The notes under the pieces were generated by a model. The model was not told the origin of the DNA. It was given only the letters and a program-made list of their open reading frames with translations, and searched no databases. Below, one piece after another: positions 33,599-41,044 of a DNA stretch of 64,000 nucleotides. This DNA comes from Amycolatopsis iheyensis (GTDB lineage: Bacteria > Actinomycetota > Actinomycetes > Mycobacteriales > Pseudonocardiaceae), in NCBI RefSeq assembly GCF_024703995.1, contig NZ_JAMXQV010000030.1, positions 1 to 64,000 on the forward strand, in the 5' to 3' direction. Positions within the stretch are counted from its first letter, which is position 1. Each line of letters opens with the position of its first letter. Both the position numbers and the translations under genes were made by a program.

Positions 33599-34500
33599 TC
33601 GTCGCGGACGGGCTTTCCAAGACCTACCCGGGCGGCGCCGGCGTCGACGACCTGTCCTTCACCGTGCGCCCCGGCGTGGTGACCGGCTTCCTCGGTCCCA
33701 ACGGCGCCGGCAAGTCGACGACCATCCGCCTGATGCTCGGCCTCACCCACGGCCGCGGCCGGACCACCTTCGGCGGGCGGCCCTACGCCGAGGTCCCGGG
33801 TCCACTGCGGACGGTGGGCGTGCTCACCGACGCGAGCGCGATCCACCCGGCGCGCCCGGCCGAGTCGCACCTGCGGATGGTCGCCGCGGGCGGAGGCCTG
33901 CCGGCCCGGCGGGTGCGGGAGGTGCTCGCGACCGTCGGGCTCGAGTCCGTCGCGAAGCGGCCCGCCGGGCGGTTCAGCCTCGGCATGAAGCAGCGGCTCG
34001 GCCTGGCCACCGCGCTGCTCGGCGACCCCGAGTACCTGATCCTCGACGAGCCGGCCACCGGGCTCGACCCCGAGGGCGTGCGGTGGATCCGCGACCTGCT
34101 GCGCCGGCTGGCGGGGGAGGGCCGGACTATCCTCGCGTCGTCGCACCTGCTGGCGGAGATGTCGCTGCTCGCGCAGGACCTGATCGTGATCGGCGCCGGC
34201 CGGCTCGTCTCGGCCGGGCCCCTCGACGAGTTCGTCCGGCGGCACGCGCACGCCGACGTCGTGGTCCGCGTGGAGAACCCCGGCGTGCTGCTGGTCGCGC
34301 TGGCCCGCGACGGCCTGCGCGTGCGGCAGGAAGCGGCGAACGAGCTGGTCGTCGACACCGCCGACACCGAACGGGTGGCCGCGGTCGCCGGTCGCGCCGG
34401 GGTCGGCGTGCGCGAGCTGTTCGTGCGGCAGAGCGGGCTGGAAGACGCCTTCCTCGCCGCCACCGCCGCCGCCGTGGCGCACCGAGGGGAGCTGCCGTGA
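33595..34500 (+). CDS. ABC transporter ATP-binding protein
   Basis: 301-residue ATPase of a DrrA/CcmA-like two-component exporter. Walker A GPNGAGKST (34-42), signature FSLGMKQR (about 124-131), Walker B YLILDEPATGLDPEG and the switch His in ASSHLLAEM. A C-terminal extension of about 90 residues (VVRVENPGVLLVALARDG) is usual in such exporters. Pairs with the 34497 permease. The two-component system that follows probably senses the exported compound or envelope stress. Confidence 0.92.
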   Translation: MIVADGLSKTYPGGAGVDDLSFTVRPGVVTGFLGPNGAGKSTTIRLMLGLTHGRGRTTFGGRPYAEVPGPLRTVGVLTDASAIHPARPAESHLRMVAAGGGLPARRVREVLATVGLESVAKRPAGRFSLGMKQRLGLATALLGDPEYLILDEPATGLDPEGVRWIRDLLRRLAGEGRTILASSHLLAEMSLLAQDLIVIGAGRLVSAGPLDEFVRRHAHADVVVRVENPGVLLVALARDGLRVRQEAANELVVDTADTERVAAVAGRAGVGVRELFVRQSGLEDAFLAATAAAVAHRGELP

Positions 34501-35180
34501 AGCACGCACTGGCCTACGAATGGGTCCGGGTCCGCTCGCTGCGCTCGACGTGGCTGCTGCTGGCCGCCGCCGGGGTGCTGCAGTTCGCGTCGGGGCTGTA
34601 CTGGGGCCTCAAGCGCGACCTCGGCGACCTCGACGCGTTCACCTCGGCGTTCGGGCTGGTCGACCGGCTGGGCGCGCTGCTGGTCGCGGCGATCGGCGTC
34701 GCCGCGTTCGGGCTCGACCACCAGCACGGCACGCTGGCCACCACGCGGCTCGTGCTGCGCTCGCCGGTGCGGATCGTCACCGCTCGTGCGCTGGTCACCG
34801 CCGCGCTCGGGCTGGGGGGCGGCGTGCTCATGGTCGCGGCGACCGCGGCCGGCGTGCTGACCGGAGGGGGCGCCCTGCCCGCCGACGCGGGGGCGGCGGG
34901 CAGGGCGGCCGGGGCGGTGCTGTTGCTGACCGTCCTTTCCGTACTCGCCGGGGTGGCGCTCGGCGGCCTGCTGCGGCACACCGGCCTCGCGGTCGGGTTG
35001 TTCGCGGTCTGGGCGTTCGTCGCCGAGACGGCGCTGGCCGCGCTCGCCGACGTCCCGTTGACCACGTTGCCCTTCAGCGGCACGGCGTTGGCGGCCTGGT
35101 CGGGGACGTCGGTGTACCTGGCCCTCGTCGCGCTCGCACTGGGTGCGACGACGTTCACCCTGGCTCGCCGTGACGCCTGA
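34497..35180 (+). CDS. ABC transporter permease (ABC-2 type)
   Basis: 227 residues with about six hydrophobic segments and the ABC-2 pattern AYEWVRVRSLRSTWLLL at the start, then IGVAAFGLDHQHGTLATTRL, the coupling region seen in DrrB-like permeases. GTG at 34497 overlaps the ATPase stop (GTGA). Substrate unknown; possibly a lipid, peptide or antibiotic. Confidence 0.88.
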   Translation: MKHALAYEWVRVRSLRSTWLLLAAAGVLQFASGLYWGLKRDLGDLDAFTSAFGLVDRLGALLVAAIGVAAFGLDHQHGTLATTRLVLRSPVRIVTARALVTAALGLGGGVLMVAATAAGVLTGGGALPADAGAAGRAAGAVLLLTVLSVLAGVALGGLLRHTGLAVGLFAVWAFVAETALAALADVPLTTLPFSGTALAAWSGTSVYLALVALALGATTFTLARRDA

Positions 35181-35205
35181 GCAGGCGGGCTCTAACCTGA
35201 TCTCG

Positions 35206-36327
35206 ATGAAGCGCTGGCTGGTGTGGTGGGACGGCCGCGTCGTCCTGCTCGCGCTCGACGTCGCGGTGGTGGCGGCCACGATCGCGTTCAGCCTGCTCGG
35301 CGGCGACCCGCGCGACCAGCACCCGGCGCTCTACGTGCCCGCCGTGGTCTTCTCGGGGCTGGCCCTGATCGCGCGGCGGCGGTGGCCGTTCCCGGTGCTG
35401 CTGATCGCGGCGGTGTGCCTGCTGGCCGACGTGACGCTGCTGCCGGTGACCATCGCCACGTACTCGGTCGCCGCCCGCCACGGCGTCGGCTGGACCACCG
35501 GCGCCGCGGCGGTCATCGCCGCGGCCACCGGGAACGGCTTCGGCCTGCTGCGGCGGCCGGCGGACATCATGATGGTCGTGATCGTGCTGGGGTTGTTCGT
35601 CCTGGGCCCGGTGCTGGCCGGGCTGTGGATGCACCAGCGCGCCGCGCTGCTGGCCGTGCTGCGCGACCGCGCCGACGAAGCCGAGCGCACCCGGACGCTG
35701 CTGGCCGACCAGGCCGTCTTCGCCGAGCGACGGCGGATCGCGCGGGAGATGCACGACGTCGTCGCGCACCGCGTGACGGCGGTCGCGCTGCAGGCCGGCG
35801 CATTGTCGCTGCGCGCGCCGGACGAGCAGACCGAGCAGGCCGCCGAAACCATCCGGGCCACCAGCGCCACCGCCCTCGACGAGCTGCGGGGGATCCTGAA
35901 GGTGCTGCGCGACGACGCGCCGGCCGAGCAGATCAGCCCGGGTGTGCTCGCGTCGCTGGAGGACCTCGTCGAAGAGGTCACCGCGACCGGCGCGCGGATC
36001 GAGCTGACCCTGCCGGACCCGTTGCCGGCCGTGCCGGACCAGGTCGGGCGCGCGGTCTACCGGGTGGTGCAGGAGTCGCTGACCAACGCCGGGAAGCACG
36101 CGCCGCACACCGCGGTCGACGTCCGGCTGGCCGTCTCCGGCGACGGGCTGGCGGTCGAGATCACCAACCGGCTCACCCCGCACGGCAGCGCCGTGCCGGG
36201 CTCCGGCTACGGCCTGGTGGGCATGCGGGAACGGGTGGAGCTGGCCGGCGGCGCCCTGCGCACCGGCCCGACCGGCGACGGCCGGTTCCGCGTGCTGGCG
36301 GAATTTCCGGTGGAGGAGAACGAGTGA
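35206..36327 (+). CDS. Sensor histidine kinase (NarL-type partner)
   Basis: 373 residues. Four to five membrane helices (about 12-135) with no large extracellular domain suggest intramembrane sensing. HisKA_3 domain about 170-240, with His183 in REMHDVVAHRVTAV. HATPase domain to the end (VYRVVQESLTNAGKHAP and SGYGLVGMRERVELAGG). ATG at 35206 has TAACCT 7 bases upstream, so it may have its own leaderless start inside the operon. Transmitter of the response regulator that overlaps its stop. Confidence 0.92.
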   Translation: MKRWLVWWDGRVVLLALDVAVVAATIAFSLLGGDPRDQHPALYVPAVVFSGLALIARRRWPFPVLLIAAVCLLADVTLLPVTIATYSVAARHGVGWTTGAAAVIAAATGNGFGLLRRPADIMMVVIVLGLFVLGPVLAGLWMHQRAALLAVLRDRADEAERTRTLLADQAVFAERRRIAREMHDVVAHRVTAVALQAGALSLRAPDEQTEQAAETIRATSATALDELRGILKVLRDDAPAEQISPGVLASLEDLVEEVTATGARIELTLPDPLPAVPDQVGRAVYRVVQESLTNAGKHAPHTAVDVRLAVSGDGLAVEITNRLTPHGSAVPGSGYGLVGMRERVELAGGALRTGPTGDGRFRVLAEFPVEENE

Positions 36328-36968
36328 CGGTCAAGGTCGTGCTGCTGGAGGACGAGGAGCTGGTCCGCAGCGGCATCCGGATGATCCTGGAGTCGGCCGA
36401 CGACGTCGAGGTCGTCGCCGAGGACAGCACGGGCGCGCGGGCGGTGGAGCTGACCGACCGCCACCGGCCCGACGTCGTGCTCACCGACGTCGAGATGCCG
36501 AAGGTCGACGGGATCGAGGTGGTCAAGCGGCTGGCCGGGCACCCGGCGGCGCCGGCGGTGGTCGTCCTGACGACCTTCGACGTGGACGAGTACGTCTACG
36601 CGGCCCTGCGGCACGGCGCGGCGGGGTTCCTGCTGAAGGACACGCCGCCGCGGGAGCTGGTCAACGCGGTCCGGGTCGCGGCCCGCGGCGAGGCGATGCT
36701 GTCGCCGAAGATCACCAAGCGGCTGCTGACGGACTTCGCGTCCGGCGGCGGGTCTTCGCGGGCCCGCGCGCGGCTGGCGGAGCTGACCCCGCGCGAGCAC
36801 GACGTGGCCGTCCACATCGGACGCGGGCTGAGCAACGCCGAGATCGCGAAGGCGCTGGTGGTCAGCGAGTCGACCGTGAAGGTCCACATCGGACACATCA
36901 TGGCCAAGCTGGACGCGGCGAACCGGACCCAGGTGGCGATCCTGGTGCACGACGCCGGGCTCAGCTAG
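36324..36968 (+). CDS. NarL/LuxR-type response regulator
   Basis: 214 residues. Receiver domain about 1-120 with acidic Glu9-Asp10 and phospho-acceptor Asp55 (VVLTDVEMP), Thr in VVLTTFDVD and Lys in FLLKDTPP. C-terminal GerE helix-turn-helix (about 148-205: LTPREHDVAVHIGRGLSNAE in part, VSESTVKVHIGHIMAKL). GTG start overlaps the kinase stop by GTGA. Likely controls the upstream ABC exporter. Overlaps the convergent PadR gene by 8 bases. Confidence 0.93.
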   Translation: MTVKVVLLEDEELVRSGIRMILESADDVEVVAEDSTGARAVELTDRHRPDVVLTDVEMPKVDGIEVVKRLAGHPAAPAVVVLTTFDVDEYVYAALRHGAAGFLLKDTPPRELVNAVRVAARGEAMLSPKITKRLLTDFASGGGSSRARARLAELTPREHDVAVHIGRGLSNAEIAKALVVSESTVKVHIGHIMAKLDAANRTQVAILVHDAGLS

Positions 36969-37524
36969 CCGACCGGCGCTCGAGCACCTTCAGCGCCTGC
37001 TCGCACCACCGCAGGTTCTCGTGCTCGAACGACAGCCCGCGCATCAGCGTCAGGTACGGCCCGACCCGCTCGGCCTCGGCGAGGTAGTCGTCTTCGAACC
37101 GGCCGTCGAGCAGGCGGGCGCGCAGCCGCTCGTAACGGGCGATCTTGTCCTTCGCCCGGGTCAGCCGCTCCTCGAGCGCGCGGCGGACGGCCGGTTCGTC
37201 ACCCGCGTCGACCGCCTGGACCTGGACGAGCAGCTCGTCGCGGATCACGCCCGGGCGCGGGGTGTTCGCGGTGAACTCGCGCAGCGCCGCACGCCCGGCT
37301 TCGGTCAGCGAGAACAGGCGCTTGTCCGGCCGGCGTTCCTGGTGGACCAGGCGAGCCTGGAGCAGGCCGTCGGCCGCCATCCGGTCGAGCTCGCGGTAGA
37401 GCTGCTGCGGGGTGGCGGCCCAGAAGTTCGCGACCGAGGCGTCGAACCCTTTGGCCAGGTCGTAGCCCGACGCCTCGCCCTCGAGCAGGGTCGCCAGCAG
37501 CGCGTGGCGCAGTCCCGTACTCAA
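36961..37524 (-). CDS. PadR-family transcriptional regulator
   Basis: 187 residues with the PadR N-terminal winged helix (LRHALLATLLEGEASGYDLAKGFD, quoted in part; TPQQLYRELDRMAADGLL; RPDKRLFSLTEAGRAAL) and the Vir-like helical dimerisation tail (about 100-185). The only start fitting the family is TTG at 37524, directly after the stop of the NTF2-like gene and inside a 16-bp palindrome. Twin palindromes at 37519 and 37929 are its likely operators, repressing both genes. Confidence 0.88.
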   Translation of the reverse strand: MSTGLRHALLATLLEGEASGYDLAKGFDASVANFWAATPQQLYRELDRMAADGLLQARLVHQERRPDKRLFSLTEAGRAALREFTANTPRPGVIRDELLVQVQAVDAGDEPAVRRALEERLTRAKDKIARYERLRARLLDGRFEDDYLAEAERVGPYLTLMRGLSFEHENLRWCEQALKVLERRSAS

Positions 37525-37534
37525 CTAGTTGAGT
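37519..37534. promoter_or_regulatory. Palindrome at NTF2-like/PadR junction
   Basis: ACTCAACTAGTTGAGT is a perfect 16-bp inverted repeat. It contains both the TAG stop of the NTF2-like gene and the TTG start of the PadR gene (minus strand). It matches the site at 37929-37944 in 15 of 16 bases. Confidence 0.8.
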
Positions 37535-37914
37535 GCTTCGCGTTGGATCTGGTCGAACTGCTTCGCCATCGCGTCGGCCAGCGCGTGCGCGGCCGAGAGC
37601 GGGCGGACCATCACGGTGAACTCGTCGATCAGGCCGGCTTCGTCGAAGTGCAGGAAGTCGCAGCCCTCGACCCGCGTGTCGCCGATCCGGGCCTCGAAGA
37701 CGAGCGCGTGGTCGCGGCCTTCGCCGCCGCTGAGCTCGCGCACGTAGTGGAAGTCCTCGAAGACGCGCAGGACGCCACGCAGGATCGCGGCGGTGATCGC
37801 CTTGCCGGGGTAGGGCTTGAACGCCACCGGGCTGCGGAACACGACGTTGTCCGCCAGCGTCGCGGCCATGGCGTCGGGATCGCGGGCCTCGACGGCCTTG
37901 CGGAAGCTGGTCAT
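37525..37914 (-). CDS. SnoaL/NTF2-like protein
   Basis: 129-residue NTF2-like fold protein: N-terminal helix FRKAVEARDPDAMAATLADNVVF in part, PYPGKAITAAILRGVLRVF, and the sheet strand DHALVFEARIGDTRVEG followed by FHFDEAGLIDEFTVMVRPL-type ending. No catalytic pair is evident. Cotranscribed with the PadR gene, which starts immediately at its stop codon. Likely a small hydratase/isomerase or binding protein induced when PadR is released by a ligand. Confidence 0.82.
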   Translation of the reverse strand: MTSFRKAVEARDPDAMAATLADNVVFRSPVAFKPYPGKAITAAILRGVLRVFEDFHYVRELSGGEGRDHALVFEARIGDTRVEGCDFLHFDEAGLIDEFTVMVRPLSAAHALADAMAKQFDQIQREALN

Positions 37915-37928
37915 GCCTCACCTCACCT

Positions 37929-37944
37929 AATCAACTAGTTGAGT
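37929..37944. promoter_or_regulatory. Palindromic PadR operator candidate upstream of NTF2-like gene
   Basis: AATCAACTAGTTGAGT, 15 of 16 identical to the 37519 site and 15 bases from the NTF2-like start. The pair of matched sites around one short gene indicates a shared repressor. Confidence 0.75.
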
Positions 37945-38076
37945 AGAAGTGTACCGCTCGCCGACCCACAGCGTCACCACAGCTGTGCCACAGCCGGACT
38001 CGCCACGCTGGCTCAAGGTCGGACCAGGCGGAAGTCAACCGGCCTTTACCCGAACCCCGACTGCGGAAGGACAGGC

Positions 38077-38919
38077 ATGGCACACGATCACGAAGGCCAG
38101 CGGGTCAGCAGGCGAAGGCTCCTCGCCGGCGTGAGCTCGGTCGGCTTCGGCGCGCTGGTCACGGCGTGCGCGGGCCGCGGCGACGCGGTGACGACGTCGA
38201 CCGGGGAGACGGTCGCCCTGCAGGCGGTCACCGACGCGGACCTGACCGCCTTGTTCGCCGGCGCGCGGACCTGCACGCTCACCGCGTCCACCACGCAGGG
38301 CCCGTACTACTTCGACGCCGACAAGATCCGCAGCGACGTCCGCGAGGACAAGCAGGGCGTCAAGCTGCGGCTCGCGTTGCAGGTGCAGGACAGTGAGACG
38401 TGCCGGCCCATCCCGCACGCGGTGGTCGAGATCTGGCACTGCGACGCGGGCGGGCTGTACTCCGGCGCCGAAGCGGCCTCCGGTGGCGGTGGCACGCCGC
38501 CGACCGGCCCGCCGCCGACCGGGACCCCGCCCACCGGCGGCCCGCCGCCCAGCGGTGACCAGGACCTCGAACCCACCGACGACAAGCGGTACCTGCGCGG
38601 CGCCCAGGTCACCAACCAGCGCGGGGTCGTCGAGTTCACCACGATCTGGCCGGGCTGGTACCGCGGGCGGACGGTGCACGTCCACGTGATGGTGCACGTG
38701 GGCAACGAGAAGACGCTGACCACGCAGCTGATGTTCGACGAGGCGCTGAACGCGCGGGTGCTGGCGACGCAGCCGTACGCGCAGCGCACCGGCCGGGACA
38801 CCTTCAACGACGGCGATTCCATCTACCAGCCGAGCATGCTGCTGAAGGTGACCCAGGCCCGCGACGGCTACGTCGGCTGCATCGTGCTGAACGCCGACCC
38901 CGACCACGACGGTGTCTAG
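38077..38919 (+). CDS. Tat-exported lipoprotein intradiol ring-cleavage dioxygenase
   Basis: 280 residues. N-terminus has a twin-arginine motif VSRRRLLAG (10-18) and lipobox LVTAC (Cys31), so it is predicted to be a folded, lipid-anchored extracytoplasmic enzyme. Intradiol dioxygenase core from about 70: TQGPYYFD, VVEIWHCDAGGLYSG (Tyr128), WPGWYRGRTVHVHVMV (Tyr195, His201, His203), the two-Tyr two-His non-haem Fe(III) site. A Pro/Thr/Gly-rich insert (about 136-160) interrupts the loop after the first Tyr. It would open catechol-type rings outside the membrane. Confidence 0.9.
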   Translation: MAHDHEGQRVSRRRLLAGVSSVGFGALVTACAGRGDAVTTSTGETVALQAVTDADLTALFAGARTCTLTASTTQGPYYFDADKIRSDVREDKQGVKLRLALQVQDSETCRPIPHAVVEIWHCDAGGLYSGAEAASGGGGTPPTGPPPTGTPPTGGPPPSGDQDLEPTDDKRYLRGAQVTNQRGVVEFTTIWPGWYRGRTVHVHVMVHVGNEKTLTTQLMFDEALNARVLATQPYAQRTGRDTFNDGDSIYQPSMLLKVTQARDGYVGCIVLNADPDHDGV

Positions 38920-39021
38920 CTCAGCAGTTTCGTGTACGGGCACCGGGTTTTCGCTCGTTCGACGAGCTGCGCGTCGGCACCTCGGAGTCCACCGCCGACG
39001 GTGACCGCGGTGGTGTGGAAG

Positions 39022-39063
39022 CCGGGCCCGCACGGGTGACACCGAGCCACCCGTGCGGCCCGG
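39022..39063. terminator. Strong terminator hairpin after dioxygenase gene
   Basis: A 16-bp stem with one bulged C (39022-39038 with 39048-39063) and a 9-base loop. The inner 10 bp, CGCACGGGTG paired with CACCCGTGCG, is perfect. It separates the dioxygenase from the convergent NmrA-like gene. The surrounding 206-base gap shows no other feature. Confidence 0.75.
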
Positions 39064-39125
39064 TCACGACCTCGCCGGTGGGTGTGCGTGCCGCGCAAAC
39101 CCGCCGCCCCGCCCGCGGAACTCCC

Positions 39126-39872
39126 TCACGACCGGGTGGCCAGCCAGCCGTCGAGCGTGGTCTCCGCCAGGTGGGCGTCCGGGCCCGGCAGCAGGTCCTT
39201 CGGCCCCGGCACCGCGCCGAAATACGGCGCCTTCGAGTCGGTCACGACCTCGCGCGCGTCCGAGCGGGCCGTCAGCACGCGGCGCACCCACTCGTCCAGC
39301 CCGAACACCTCCGGGCCTGCCACCTCGGTCAGCCCGCCGACCGGCTGCCCGGCCGCGACCCGGCCGACCGCCGCCGAGACCTCGGCCGCGGCCATCGGCT
39401 GGACGCCCGCGCCCGGGAGGCGGACCTCGCCGTCGACCGTCGAGGTGTCCGCGATGCCGCCCGCGAACTCGAAGAACTGCGTCGCGCGCACGATCGAGAA
39501 CGGCAGCCCCGACTCCGTGATCAGCTTCTCCTGCGCCACCTTCGCGCGGAAGTACCCGACGTCCGGCTGCCGCTCGCTGCCCACCACCGACAGCGCCACG
39601 TAGTGCCCGACGCCGGCCTCCTTCGCCGCGGCGACGAGGTTGCCGGTCGAGGTGGTGAAGAACTCCATGACGTCGTCGTCGGCGAACGACGGTGAGTTCG
39701 ACACGTCCACCACGACGTCCGCGCCCTGCAGCACCTCCTTCAGTCCCTGGCCGGTGAGCGTGTCCACCCCGGTGCTGGGGGCGGCGGGCACCGCCTCGTG
39801 GCCGTGTTCGGTCAGGCGCGTGACCAGGGTCCGCCCGATCAACCCCGTTCCGCCGATGACGACGACCTTCAT
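39126..39872 (-). CDS. NAD(P)-binding NmrA/epimerase-like protein
   Basis: 248 residues of the atypical SDR/NmrA type. N-terminal Rossmann motif VVIGGTGLIGRTL, then DVVVDVSNSPSF, HYVALSVVGSER, YFRAKVAQEKLITESGLPFSIVRA in part and a variable C-terminus. ATG at 39872 is preceded by GGAAGGA. Divergent from an ECF41 sigma gene; ECF41 factors commonly control a neighbouring oxidoreductase, epimerase or carboxymuconolactone decarboxylase, so this is the presumed target. Confidence 0.85.
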   Translation of the reverse strand: MKVVVIGGTGLIGRTLVTRLTEHGHEAVPAAPSTGVDTLTGQGLKEVLQGADVVVDVSNSPSFADDDVMEFFTTSTGNLVAAAKEAGVGHYVALSVVGSERQPDVGYFRAKVAQEKLITESGLPFSIVRATQFFEFAGGIADTSTVDGEVRLPGAGVQPMAAAEVSAAVGRVAAGQPVGGLTEVAGPEVFGLDEWVRRVLTARSDAREVVTDSKAPYFGAVPGPKDLLPGPDAHLAETTLDGWLATRS

Positions 39873-40170
39873 TTGGGTTCCTTCCGCTCGGCGCCCCCGG
39901 CCGGCCCGGGATGGCTGCACACCCCACTAGGACAAGACGGTGGGCGCGTTCGTGACAAGGGGCAGCTTCGCAGCCGACCACCGCCGCGTCGCGACCGCGG
40001 ATCGGCCGGTCCGCGGTGCGCAGCCGGCCAGCGGCGGCCGACCGCCCGCGCCGCCGATCCACGAGCACGCCGAACGATGTTCCGCATCCCGCGGACCGGC
40101 GGGCGCCGCGGCCGTGATCCGCGGGTAGGCTGCCGCCCGAACTCCCACGGCCGAAAGGGATCCCGCACGC

Positions 40171-41040
40171 ATGGAGGCCCGCCCCGACCTCGACGACGCG
40201 ACCGCCGTCTTCGCCGAGGTGCGTCCCCGGCTGTTCGGCATCGCCTACCGGATGCTGGGCAGCGCCGCCGACGCCGAAGACCTCCTGCAGGAGGTGTGGC
40301 TGCGCTGGCAGAAGGCGGACCGCGCGGTGGTGCTCAACCCGGCGGCCTACCTGGCGACGACGACCACGCGGCTGGCGATCAACGCGACCAAGACGGCGTA
40401 CGCCCGGCACGAGACCTACATCGGGCCGTGGCTGCCGGAGCCGGTCGACACTTCGGCCGATCCGCAGCTGGGCGCCGAGCGCGGCGCGGCGCTGGAGCTG
40501 GCTGTGCTGCTCCTGCTGGAGAAGCTGACGCCGACCGAGCGCGCGGCGTACGTGCTGCGCGAGGCGTTCGACTACCCGTACCGCCAGATCGCCGAGATCG
40601 TGCAGACGTCGGAGGTGGCGGCCCGCCAGCTGGTCAGCCGCGCGCGCAAGCACCTCGCGGCGGAACGGCGGACCCCGGCCCCGCTGCCCGAGCAGCAGCG
40701 CCTCCTCACGGCGTTCGTCGCGGCGGCCCAGGCGGGCGACTTGTCGACACTGGAGGAGCTCTTCGCGGCGGACGTGATCAGCTACTCCGATGGCGGCGGC
40801 GTGGCCCGCGCGTCCCGGATCCCGGTCCGTGGCGCGACGACGGTGGCGAAGTACGTCCGCGCGTTCCACGACCGCTTCTGGGTGGGTGTCACGGTGACGC
40901 CGTCGATGGTCAACGGCGCACACGCGATGCTGCTGTCCCGCGACGGCGAGGTGTTCACGGTGCTCACCGTGACCGCGTCGGCCGAGGGCATCGACCAGGT
41001 GCTGTGGCAGATGAACCCGGGGAAGCTCGCGGCCGTATAA
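40171..41040 (+). CDS. ECF41-type RNA polymerase sigma factor (SigJ-like)
   Basis: 289 residues. Sigma region 2 about 10-80 (YRMLGSAADAEDLLQEVWLRW in part), region 4 about 108-165 (LTPTERAAYVLREAFDYPYRQIAE in part). A C-terminal SnoaL-like domain (about 175-289) carries the group hallmarks DGGG (207-210) and NPGKL (282-286, variant of NPDKL). In ECF41 proteins this fused domain tunes activity in place of a separate anti-sigma factor, and none is encoded here. Target is probably the divergent NmrA-like gene. Convergent with the CoA ligase by 4 bases. Confidence 0.92.
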   Translation: MEARPDLDDATAVFAEVRPRLFGIAYRMLGSAADAEDLLQEVWLRWQKADRAVVLNPAAYLATTTTRLAINATKTAYARHETYIGPWLPEPVDTSADPQLGAERGAALELAVLLLLEKLTPTERAAYVLREAFDYPYRQIAEIVQTSEVAARQLVSRARKHLAAERRTPAPLPEQQRLLTAFVAAAQAGDLSTLEELFAADVISYSDGGGVARASRIPVRGATTVAKYVRAFHDRFWVGVTVTPSMVNGAHAMLLSRDGEVFTVLTVTASAEGIDQVLWQMNPGKLAAV

Positions 41041-41044
41041 CGCC

